Origin: Actinoplanes sp. N902-109
GTDB taxonomy: Bacteria; Actinomycetota; Actinomycetes; Mycobacteriales; Micromonosporaceae
NCBI RefSeq assembly: GCF_000389965.1
Contig: NC_021191.1
Coordinates: forward strand, 4,279,501 to 4,343,500
Direction of reading: 5' to 3'
Length of the DNA stretch: 64,000 bases
The notes below the pieces were generated by a model, which was not told the origin of the DNA, did no database searches, and saw nothing but the letters and a program-made list of their open reading frames with translations. Below, piece by piece: positions 33,501 to 40,205 of the stretch; position 1 is the first letter of the stretch; every line of letters starts with the position of its first letter. A program made the position numbers and the translations under genes.

Positions 33501-35952
33501 GCTGCAGGGCCAGGAAGATGCGGAAGACCGCCGATTCGAGCGCGGCCGTGCGCTCCAGTTCGGTGACGCCGTAGTGGCGCAGCGCCTTGGTCAGCTTGCC
33601 CTGGAAGGACGCCGGCAGCCCGGCCCGTTCCACGTCCAGGCTCTGCAGATAGGTGTGCAGGTATTCGCGGGCGCTGTGCACGCGGGTGTCGCTGCCACCG
33701 TCCTCACCGGCGGGCTGGTTGCGGCTCAGCTCGGTCAGGTCGGCGAACACACCGAGCAGCTCCAGCTCCTCGGCCAGCGGGCGGTGCCCGGCCGCGGCGG
33801 CCGTCCGGCGGGCCGCCAGGTAGTCGCCCAGGACCCGGCGCTCGTCGTGCGGGTCCACGTCGTAGCCGAGCAGCAGGCTGCGCAGGTCGTCGTGGCCACG
33901 GGCCAGGCTGCGCGCCGGGGTCTCGGACAGCTCCAGCTCGACCTGCTCGCCGGCCGCGGCCTCGGTGGCCTCCGCGTCGTCGCCCACCGGCTCCAGGCGC
34001 AGCAGCGGGGCACCGCTCTCTACCTGGCTGCCCACCGACACGGTGAGCTCCTTGAGCCGGGCCCGGAACGGCGCGCGCAGCACGTTCTCCATCTTCATGG
34101 CTTCCAGGACGAGCACGGGCGCGCCCGCCTCGACCTCGGCGCCGAGCGCGAGCGGGGTCGCCACCACCAGCGCGGGCATCGGCGAGCGCAGCACACCGCC
34201 CTCGTCGCGGCTGATCCGGTGCGTCACCCCGTCCACCTCGACCAGGTGGATCGGGCCGTGGGTGCCGGTCAGCAGCCGGTGCCGGGAGCCGTTGACGACG
34301 ATCTGACCGGCGTACGCATCGAAGCGGTCCAGCTCGACGTCGGCCGTACGGACCTCGCCGCCGGCCTCGATGCCCACCCGGAACAGGTGTGCGCCGACCC
34401 GGGCCACCCGCAGCCGGTAGCTGACGCCGCGCAGCTTGAGGTCGAGCGGGGTGCCGCTGCGGTGCTGCACCTGCGGGCGCCCGCCGAACGCGGTGGACAG
34501 CAGTCGCTGCTGCTCGGCGCGTTCCTCCTCCTCGTACGCCTCGATGGCCGCGGCGGCGAGCGCGACCGCGGAGTGCCGGTGCGAGACCAACCGGCCCTCG
34601 GCGCGCACCCGGTCGATCCAGCCGGTGTCGGCGCTGCCGTCGATGACCTCGGGCTGGTCCAGCAGGTCGAGCACGAAGCTCTTGTTGGTCGCGCCGCCCT
34701 CGATGATGACCACGGTCTCGGCCATGGCGCGCCGCAGCCGGCCCAGCGCCTCCTCCCGGTCGCGCCCGTACGCGATGATCTTGGCGATCATGGAGTCGAA
34801 GTCGGCGGGGATGGTGTCGCCCTCGCTGACGCCGGTGTCCACCCGGATGCCCGGACCGGCCGGCAGGTCGAGCCGGACGATCCGGCCGGGGGAGGGGGCG
34901 AAGTCCCGGTCCGGGTCCTCGGCGTTGAGCCGCGCCTCGACGGCGTGCCCGCGCTCGACCGGGCGGGTGCCCTCCAGCTTGCCGCCGGAGGCCACGTGCA
35001 GCTGGGCCTTGACCAGGTCGAAGCCGTTGGTCGACTCGGTGATCGGGTGTTCCACCTGCAGCCGGGTGTTGACCTCCAGGAAGGCCAGCAGGTCGTCGCC
35101 CGGGTGGTAGAGGAACTCGACGGTCGCGGCGCCGCGGTAGCCGACCGCGACGGCCAGCCGCTCGGCCGACGCCTTGAGCTCGGCGGCGCGGTGCGCGGGC
35201 AGCACCGGCGACGCGGACTCCTCGATGACCTTCTGGTTGCGCCGCTGCACCGAGCAGTCGCGCACGCCGATCGCCCAGGCGCTCTCGCCGTCCGCGATGA
35301 CCTGCACCTCGACGTGCCGGGCACCGGTGACCAGGCGCTCCAGGAAGACCACGCCGCTGCCGAACGCGCGGGCCGCCTCCTGGCTGGTCCGCTCGTAGGC
35401 GTCGGCCAGCTCGTCCTCGCTGCGGATCACCCGGATGCCGCGCCCGCCGCCACCCGCGGTGGCCTTGAGCATCAGCGGGTAGCCGATGCCCGCCGCCGCG
35501 GCCCGGGCGGCGTCGAGCGTCTCGACCGCGCCGCGGCTCCACGGCGCGACCGGCACGCCGACCTCCTCGGCGATCAGCTTGGCGCCGATCTTGTCGCCGA
35601 GCTTGCGCATGGCGTCCGGGCCCGGCCCGACGAAGGTGATGCCGATCCGTTCGCACAGCTCGGCGAACGCCGGGTCCTCGGCGACGAACCCCCAGCCCAC
35701 CCAGGCCGCGTCGGCCCCGGTCGCGACCAGCGCGTGCTCCAGGGCCTTGAGGTCCAGGTACGGACGGGAGGCGGCCGGCCCGAGGTCGTACGACAGATCG
35801 GCCTCGCGCACGAACGTCGCCGTACGGTCGACGTCGGTGTACAGCGCGACGGTCTCGATCCGCCGGCCGGTCTCGGCGGTGAGGTCCCGGACGGCGTGGA
35901 TGAGCCGCATGGCGGCCTCTCCGCGGTTGACGATGGCGACACGGCTGAACAC
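30508..35952 (-). CDS. Single-chain biotin-dependent acyl-CoA carboxylase (biotin carboxylase-BCCP-carboxyltransferase)
   Basis: 1814 aa from a GTG. Biotin carboxylase (1-450): VAIVNRGEAAMRLI, ATP-grasp KATAGGGGRGIRVI, HVEVQVIAD, QRRNQKVIEE, EVNTRLQVEH. BCCP: VLEAMKMEN with biotinyl Lys about 620. A long central region (about 680-1180, helical, LLGYDVDPHDERRVL...) as in multidomain ACCs. Carboxyltransferase halves (about 1240-1814): GARISMESGTENMDWVA, DFSGGVSAEDNFGIGGYDRVMGPNGQAQYW, GFDGSPESMRKLQLEYGAEIGRAI, GGAFVVFSKALNP. This is the eukaryote-like ACC order in one chain, rather than the usual separate AccA and AccB subunits of actinobacteria. It should carboxylate acetyl-, propionyl- or a longer acyl-CoA in the cytosol. 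A palindromic operator lies 24 bases upstream. Confidence 0.9.
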   Translation of the reverse strand: MFSRVAIVNRGEAAMRLIHAVRDLTAETGRRIETVALYTDVDRTATFVREADLSYDLGPAASRPYLDLKALEHALVATGADAAWVGWGFVAEDPAFAELCERIGITFVGPGPDAMRKLGDKIGAKLIAEEVGVPVAPWSRGAVETLDAARAAAAGIGYPLMLKATAGGGGRGIRVIRSEDELADAYERTSQEAARAFGSGVVFLERLVTGARHVEVQVIADGESAWAIGVRDCSVQRRNQKVIEESASPVLPAHRAAELKASAERLAVAVGYRGAATVEFLYHPGDDLLAFLEVNTRLQVEHPITESTNGFDLVKAQLHVASGGKLEGTRPVERGHAVEARLNAEDPDRDFAPSPGRIVRLDLPAGPGIRVDTGVSEGDTIPADFDSMIAKIIAYGRDREEALGRLRRAMAETVVIIEGGATNKSFVLDLLDQPEVIDGSADTGWIDRVRAEGRLVSHRHSAVALAAAAIEAYEEEERAEQQRLLSTAFGGRPQVQHRSGTPLDLKLRGVSYRLRVARVGAHLFRVGIEAGGEVRTADVELDRFDAYAGQIVVNGSRHRLLTGTHGPIHLVEVDGVTHRISRDEGGVLRSPMPALVVATPLALGAEVEAGAPVLVLEAMKMENVLRAPFRARLKELTVSVGSQVESGAPLLRLEPVGDDAEATEAAAGEQVELELSETPARSLARGHDDLRSLLLGYDVDPHDERRVLGDYLAARRTAAAAGHRPLAEELELLGVFADLTELSRNQPAGEDGGSDTRVHSAREYLHTYLQSLDVERAGLPASFQGKLTKALRHYGVTELERTAALESAVFRIFLALQRSSADVKVITALLRAWLAEAPPEDALRESVGLALERLIASTQVRFPVVADLARGVVFAWFAQPLLRRNRAIVYAGVRRHLRHLDQHPDAADRGERIAEMVRSTEPLVRLLGQRLIRTDLDNTVMLEVLNRRYYGNKGISDIRHQQAAGVTFVVAQRADSRVVSAAAGFDALASVLRGLAEVAAGDDPVDADIYLAWESQSEDSDTMAAALTEVISAQPLPDRVRRVTATVAGRNGAVMHHHFTFRPAATGFAEERLIRGLHPYIAERMQLERLRKFDLTRLPAADEEVYLFQAVARENRSDDRLVAFAQVRDLTELRDQDGRLVALPTAEDIIATCLDSIRRAQSRRPSRARFSTNRIVLYVWPPIAITRDEVEMLAARVLPTTAGAGLEEIEFIARRRDPRSGQLVKTAVRISLGVTGGAEVTFGELTDEPLEPLDDYRLKVLRAAARNTVYPYELTGLLGSFVEHDLDDTHTLVPVDRPKGRNSAAIVAGVVTTPTPRHPDGITRVVLLGDPTKALGALSEAECRRVIAALDLAERMGVPLEWYALSAGARISMESGTENMDWVAAALKRIVEFTQDGGEINIVVAGINVGAQPYWNAEATMLMHTRGILVMTPDSAMVLTGKQSLDFSGGVSAEDNFGIGGYDRVMGPNGQAQYWAPDLVGARDVLMSYYNHTYVAPGEQAPRRAETTDPADRDISDFPHSVEGSDFTTVGQIFSAAHNPDRKKAFDIRTVMRALSDQDHPVLERWAGMADAETAAVQDVHLGGIPVCLLGIESRSVPRRGFPPTDGPDTYTAGTLFPRSSKKAARAINAASGNRPLVVLANLSGFDGSPESMRKLQLEYGAEIGRAIVNFRGPIVFCVISRYHGGAFVVFSKALNPNMTVLALEGSFASVLGGAPAAAVVFAGEVNARTAADPRVRDLEAQAAAATGTDRAALTAQLDETRSSVRAEKLGEVATEFDRVHSIQRAVEVGSVDAVISAAELRPRIIEAIEAGLR

Positions 35953-35975
35953 GCTGAGCTGGCCTCTCTGTTCCT

Positions 35976-35994
35976 GGAACGAAACGTCCGTTCC
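35976..35994. promoter_or_regulatory. Palindromic operator candidate upstream of carboxylase gene
   Basis: GGAACG and CGTTCC (6-bp arms, 7-bp spacer) enclose AACG-2-CGTT at 35983-35992, a pattern bound by many TetR-family repressors. TTCCTGGAA partly overlaps on one side. It lies just upstream of the ribosome site of the carboxylase gene. No TetR gene is in the window. Confidence 0.5.
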
Positions 35995-36172
35995 TCACCT
36001 TTGCAAGTCCGGCGCGAGTGCGCCATGTCGTACAACTGCGCTAGCGACCCGGAAGTTTGTAGGAAACCACCAAAGTCCGTTGGTGTTATACCCCTATGTT
36101 CTTGCGCGGATGCGCAACGGGCCGTGCCGATCCCCTGGCCGCGGGTCCCGGCCGCATGTTTCAGTGCGGTTC

Positions 36173-36691
36173 ATGCGACCTCCCCGGTTCCTCTCCTCCG
36201 TGACCGCCGGCGTCGTTGCGGCCCTGCCCGCCCTTACGCCTTGGTCGACCATGATGCCCTGGGCACCCTGCGCGACCGCCCAGCTGCTCGAGACGGAGGT
36301 GGACACCCGGGGCACGTGGCTCGTGACCTTCGGCGCGGCGGTCCAGTGCGCTCCCACCGTGGCCGACGGTGCCGTGGCCATCGCCGGTTATCCCGTCGGC
36401 CAGCCGAACGGCGTACTGCGGGGGATCCGGGCGTTCGCGACCGCCGACCCCGGCACGACGCGCTCGTTCGGCGCTCCGACGGCCCTGCTCGGCACGGCCG
36501 GCGATTACGGTGTCTGCGTGCTGAACAGCACCACCGACCGGATCGCCTGCGCCTGGGTGACCGTCGTCGCCGGCCGGCCCACCTGGACCGCACCCATCCC
36601 GGTGACGGACCCGCGCGTCGACAAGGGTGTGCGGTCCACCGGGTCGGTCCCCGGCGACGGCCCGGGTGGCAACTGCGGCACCTGCTTCTGA
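36173..36691 (+). CDS. Small secreted protein of unknown function
   Basis: 172 aa from the ATG at 36173, which starts a plausible signal peptide (MRPPRFLSSVTAGVVAALPAL, cleavage after CATA or nearby). The mature part has alternating beta-like strands (GTWLVTFGAAVQC, DGAVAIAGYPVG, GDYGVCVLNSTT, DRIACAWVTVV) and four cysteines that could pair, then a Gly-rich end NCGTCF. No known domain recognised. Ribosome site is weak and the frame stays open upstream into the carboxylase antisense, so the start is tentative. Confidence 0.6.
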   Translation: MRPPRFLSSVTAGVVAALPALTPWSTMMPWAPCATAQLLETEVDTRGTWLVTFGAAVQCAPTVADGAVAIAGYPVGQPNGVLRGIRAFATADPGTTRSFGAPTALLGTAGDYGVCVLNSTTDRIACAWVTVVAGRPTWTAPIPVTDPRVDKGVRSTGSVPGDGPGGNCGTCF

Positions 36692-36710
36692 GACCGGTTA
36701 CGGTGGCTTC

Positions 36711-37421
36711 ATGGATGATCTTTCCGGTCGCGTCGTCATCGTCACCGGCAGTTCCTCCGGCATCGGCGCGGCCACGGCCCGGTTGCTGCACGAGGCCGGC
36801 GCGCTGCCGGTGCTCGCCGCCCGCCGCGCCGACCGGATCACCGCCCTCGCCGAGGAGCTGGGCGGTGCGCTCGCGGTGCCCACCGACGTGAGCGACCCCC
36901 GGCAGCAGCAGGCGCTGGTCGAGGCCACGGTGCGCCGGCACGGCCGGGTGGACGGGCTGGTGGCCAACGCCGGGGCCGGCTTCCATCACCGGATCGAGGA
37001 CATCGATCCGGTCGCGTACCTGGAGCTGCTGAACCTCAACGTCGTCAGCGTCGTGACCGCCATCCAGTCGGTGCTGCCGGTGATGCGCCGGCAGGGCGGT
37101 GGGCGCATCGTGACGGTCAGCTCCGGCACCACGCGCATGGTGCTGCCCGGGGTCGGCGGTTACGCGGCGTCGAAGTCCGCGGTCAACATGCTCACCTCGG
37201 TGGCCCGGGCAGAACTCGCGGACGACCACATCGACGTCTCCGTCGTGCTGCCCTCGATCACGGCCACCGAGTTCGGCGGCGGCCGCTACCAGGCCGGCGT
37301 GTCGCCGCGGCCGGGCATGGTCGTCCACAGTGCGGAGTACGTCGGGCGGTTCATCCTGCGGGCGCTGGCCACCGGGGAGGAGCGCATCGACGTCCCGCAC
37401 GGCCCCGAGCAGGATGTCTGA
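36711..37421 (+). CDS. SDR family NAD(P)-dependent oxidoreductase
   Basis: 236 aa, classical short-chain dehydrogenase. Seen: VVIVTGSSSGIGAATARLL (cofactor glycine motif), PTDVSDP, VDGLVANAGAGF (NAG motif), VTVSSGTTRM with the catalytic Ser, and YAASKSAVN with the catalytic Tyr and Lys. The ATG at 36711 is 20 bases after the stop of the secreted-protein gene. C-terminus ends EERIDVPHGPEQDV. Substrate not predictable. Confidence 0.9.
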   Translation: MDDLSGRVVIVTGSSSGIGAATARLLHEAGALPVLAARRADRITALAEELGGALAVPTDVSDPRQQQALVEATVRRHGRVDGLVANAGAGFHHRIEDIDPVAYLELLNLNVVSVVTAIQSVLPVMRRQGGGRIVTVSSGTTRMVLPGVGGYAASKSAVNMLTSVARAELADDHIDVSVVLPSITATEFGGGRYQAGVSPRPGMVVHSAEYVGRFILRALATGEERIDVPHGPEQDV

Positions 37422-37430
37422 GCCGGGCCG

Positions 37431-38051
37431 TCACAGCACGCCGGCCCGGATCGCGTACGCGACCGCGTGCGTACGGTTGCGCAACCTCTCACGCGCGGTG
37501 ATCGACCGCAGGATCGCCTTCACCGTACGGACGGAGCGGCCGAGCCGTACGGCGATCTCGGCAGTGTCGTAGCCCTCCGCGACCAGCCGCAACACGGCCA
37601 GCTCACGCCCGGACAGCGGAAACCCGGCGTCGGTCCCGGCGTCCCCGAACGTCACCACCTCACCCGCCGCAGCGGCGGTCACGGCCTGCCCGAGATTTCC
37701 CCCGGTGGCCACCCGGCGGGGCAGGACGGCGACGCCGCGATGCCGCTCGGCCAGCGCCGCGACGTCCACATCGGTGACCTCGTCGGCGATCACCACCAGG
37801 GGCAGATCTTTGCGCTCGCCCGCCGTTGCCGCGCCGGTCCTGGCCGGTGCGGTGGTCCGCACCTCGCCGGTGCCGGCCGGCGCGGCGGCTCCGGTGCGCT
37901 CGCCGGCCGGGTCCCCGGCCGTGAGCAGCACGTCGGCGGCGATCTCGCGGGCGGGGTCCAGCACGATCACCCGCGGGTCGCCGGCCAGCAGGGTGATCAG
38001 TCCCGCCACCGTGATCGGGTCGGGCGCACGCAGGGCAACTCGGATGCTCAC
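37431..38051 (-). CDS. LuxR-family regulator with degenerate receiver domain
   Basis: 206 aa from a GTG at 38051 that begins VSIRVALRAPDPITVAGLITLL, a receiver-like first helix; an ATG at 38108 would add 19 residues. The C-terminus is a clear LuxR HTH: LSGRELAVLRLVAEGYDTAEIAVRLGRSVRTVKAILR (interrupted here only by my spacing), then NRTHAVAYAIRAGVL. The receiver lacks the paired N-terminal acidic residues and an obvious phospho-Asp strand, and carries an inserted Gly/Ala/Thr-rich stretch of about 35 residues. It may therefore act without phosphorylation. Convergent with the SDR gene, divergent from the stress-protein gene. Confidence 0.78.
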   Translation of the reverse strand: MSIRVALRAPDPITVAGLITLLAGDPRVIVLDPAREIAADVLLTAGDPAGERTGAAAPAGTGEVRTTAPARTGAATAGERKDLPLVVIADEVTDVDVAALAERHRGVAVLPRRVATGGNLGQAVTAAAAGEVVTFGDAGTDAGFPLSGRELAVLRLVAEGYDTAEIAVRLGRSVRTVKAILRSITARERLRNRTHAVAYAIRAGVL

Positions 38052-38162
38052 ACCCCTATAGACGCTCGCGACCCCCGTCAGGGAGGCAGCAACTGCCACT
38101 TTGGGCATCAGCTGGGTCTGGTCGTCCGTCCGTTGCGCGAGTATTGATGAAGGATGAGCGGA

Positions 38163-38194
38163 TTGATCGGCTGATCGGCTGATCGGCTGATCGG
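38163..38194 (+). repeat. 8-bp tandem repeat in the leader of the stress-protein gene
   Basis: Four copies of (C/A)TGATCGG in a row (last three exact at 38171, 38179, 38187) lie directly before the GGGAGG ribosome site of the gene at 38211. Copy number could affect the leader or promoter spacing. Confidence 0.7.
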
Positions 38195-38210
38195 CGCCGG
38201 GAGGCGGGCC

Positions 38211-39134
38211 ATGAGCGACCTCGACAAATATCGCACCGAACGCGAAGCCAGGCTGGGCAGCCGCGGCAACCCGCAGCGCCGCGGCCCCGGCATCAACGGC
38301 TACCTCGGCTCGTCGGGTTCGGGCGCCGGCGCAGCCACCGCGGCCCCCGCCGAGCACCACCGGCGGGCCGGCCGCTCCGCCGACGGCGTGGTTGTCGTCG
38401 GCGTCGAGGAAGGACCGAGCAGCTACCCCGCCGTGGACCAGGCGGCTGTCGAGGCGGCCCTGCGCGGCTGGAAGCTCCGCCTCGTCCACGTCCAGCGCGC
38501 CGGAGCCGGCCGGCACCCCGAGCCCACCGCCGGGAGCCGCCTGCTCGAACGCCTCGAGGAACGGGTGCACGCCTGCTCACCCGCGGTGCCGGTGAGCACC
38601 CGCCTGGTGTCCGGCCCCGCCGTACCCACCCTGCTCGACGAGGCCCGCGACGCCACCCTGCTGGTGGTCGGCCACCAGCACGGCGCCGCGGCGGTGCTCG
38701 GCGGCGCCGGGGTCGGCGACCGGGTGGCGGCCCAGCACAACGGCCCGGTCCTGGTGGTCCGCGTCCCCGGCTGGCCACCCGGCCCCGACCCGGCCCGCCG
38801 GCCCGTCGTCGCCGGCGTCGCCGCGGTGCGCCGCAGCACCGCAGCCGCCGGCTTCGCCCTGGCCGAGGCCCGCGCCCGCGGCTGCGACCTCATCCTCCTG
38901 CACGCCGAACGCAACGCTCTCCCCGGCGACCGCACCGAGACCGTCGACGGCGTCCGCATCCGCCATCGGGCCCTCCCCGCCGACCCGGCCCAGGCCCTCA
39001 TCGAAGCCTCCGGCCGGGCCGCTGCCGTCGTGGTCGGCCGGCACGGGCCCACCTCCCTGCCCGGCGCGCTGCTGGGCCCGGTGAGCCGGGCCATGGTCCG
39101 CGGCGCGCTCTGCCCGGTGTTCCTGGTGGGCTGA
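38211..39134 (+). CDS. Universal stress protein with two Usp domains
   Basis: 307 aa, GGGAGG before the ATG. A charged, Gly-rich N-terminal 55 residues precede two Usp domains. First: GVVVVGVEEGPSSYPAVDQAAVEAAL...LRLVHVQ, LLVVGHQHGAAAV..VGDRVAAQHNGPVLVVR. Second: RPVVAGVAAVRRSTAAAGFALAEA, AVVVGRHGPTSLPGALLGPVSRAMVRGALCPVFLV. The G-2-G-9-G(S/T/P) ATP motif is degenerate in both. Cytoplasmic stress-response protein; the precise ligand is unknown. Confidence 0.82.
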   Translation: MSDLDKYRTEREARLGSRGNPQRRGPGINGYLGSSGSGAGAATAAPAEHHRRAGRSADGVVVVGVEEGPSSYPAVDQAAVEAALRGWKLRLVHVQRAGAGRHPEPTAGSRLLERLEERVHACSPAVPVSTRLVSGPAVPTLLDEARDATLLVVGHQHGAAAVLGGAGVGDRVAAQHNGPVLVVRVPGWPPGPDPARRPVVAGVAAVRRSTAAAGFALAEARARGCDLILLHAERNALPGDRTETVDGVRIRHRALPADPAQALIEASGRAAAVVVGRHGPTSLPGALLGPVSRAMVRGALCPVFLVG

Positions 39135-39244
39135 GGTTCGCCGCCGACCGGACGTGCCGTTGCCGGCGCGGGACCGGTGCGGGCCGGGAAGCGTCGGCGG
39201 GACCGGGGCACAGGCGATCGTCCCGGTGCCGTCGACGGCGGGAG

Positions 39245-40132
39245 CTAGCGCGGCTTGAGCTCGGCGATGCGTTCGGCCGCCGACAGGAATTCCGCCATGG
39301 TGGTGAAGGTGAAGAAGAAGTCGACGAGGGCCTCGTGCACGCCCTCGTCGGCGAGCCGGGCCAGCCGCTCGGCGATGTGGTCGAGGGATTCGCCGGGCTC
39401 GCCGTTGACCCGGACCATCTGCCGCAGCTGCCGCGGGTCCCGTCCGGCCTCCGCTGCGGCGTCCTGCACCGTCGTCCACATGGTGGTGCGGACCTCCGGC
39501 GGGATCGCGTCGAAGGTCAGCCAGCCGGTGGCCCGTCGTCCGGCCCGCTGCAGGGCCCGCTCGGTCACCCCGGCCAGGTAGATCGGCGGGCCGCCCGGCT
39601 GCACCGGGCGCAGGCCGACCGCGGAGCGCGGGAACGACCAGCCGAGGCCCTTGTACTCCACCGGGTTGGTGGTCCACCAGGCTTCCAGGAAGGACAGCAG
39701 ATCGTCGAGCCGGGCGCCCCGCTGGTCCCAGGGCAGGCCGAGGGTGTCGTACTCGTCCCGCATCCAGCCCAGCCCGAAGCCCGCGTCGAGGCGGCCGTCG
39801 CTGAGGAAGTCGAGCGTGGTCAGCGCGCGGGCCAGGATCACCGGGTGATGCAGCGGCGCGTTCAGCGTGCTGAAGTTGAACCGGATCTGCGTCGTCACCG
39901 CGGCGAGGCTGCCCACCACGGTCAGCGGGTCGGCGAAGCGGTTGCCCCGCTCGGCGTAGATCGGGTAGTCGGTGCCGGGGTAGTCGCCCTGCAGGTCGGT
40001 CGGCAGGAAGAGCCGGTCACCGCACCAGAGGGTGGTGTATCCGAGGCGCTCGGCCTCGACGGCGAAGCGCCTCAGGTCGGCGGCGTTCGACAGGGCCGGT
40101 CCGTAGTGCGGGATTGCGATTCCTACATCCAT
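39245..40132 (-). CDS. LLM-class flavin-dependent oxidoreductase (probably F420)
   Basis: 295 aa. Luciferase-like TIM-barrel: GIAIPHYGPALSNAADLRRFAVEAERLGYTTLWCGDRLFLP at the N-terminus (shown here as the TLWCGDRLF strand), RFADPLTVVGSLAAVTTQIRF, HHPVILARALTTLDFLSDGRLDAGFGLGW with the family RxxxGxGxGW motif, and GLRPVQPGGPPIYLAG. The pattern is that of actinobacterial TIGR03619-type F420-dependent enzymes; the cofactor is inferred, not shown. Gap 39135-39244 on its 3' side shows nothing. Substrate unknown. Confidence 0.87.
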   Translation of the reverse strand: MDVGIAIPHYGPALSNAADLRRFAVEAERLGYTTLWCGDRLFLPTDLQGDYPGTDYPIYAERGNRFADPLTVVGSLAAVTTQIRFNFSTLNAPLHHPVILARALTTLDFLSDGRLDAGFGLGWMRDEYDTLGLPWDQRGARLDDLLSFLEAWWTTNPVEYKGLGWSFPRSAVGLRPVQPGGPPIYLAGVTERALQRAGRRATGWLTFDAIPPEVRTTMWTTVQDAAAEAGRDPRQLRQMVRVNGEPGESLDHIAERLARLADEGVHEALVDFFFTFTTMAEFLSAAERIAELKPR

Positions 40133-40205
40133 GGGTCCGCATTGTCCTACGTCGGTTGCTCAGCCCCCGGCCGGGAGGTTAGTGCTGGAGCCGACGGCCG
40201 GATGC

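Noticed and set aside
30610..36891. 2093-codon open frame antisense to the carboxylase gene
   Set aside because: It mirrors the carboxylase codon by codon, has no ribosome site or recognisable domain, and such shadows are expected at this GC content.
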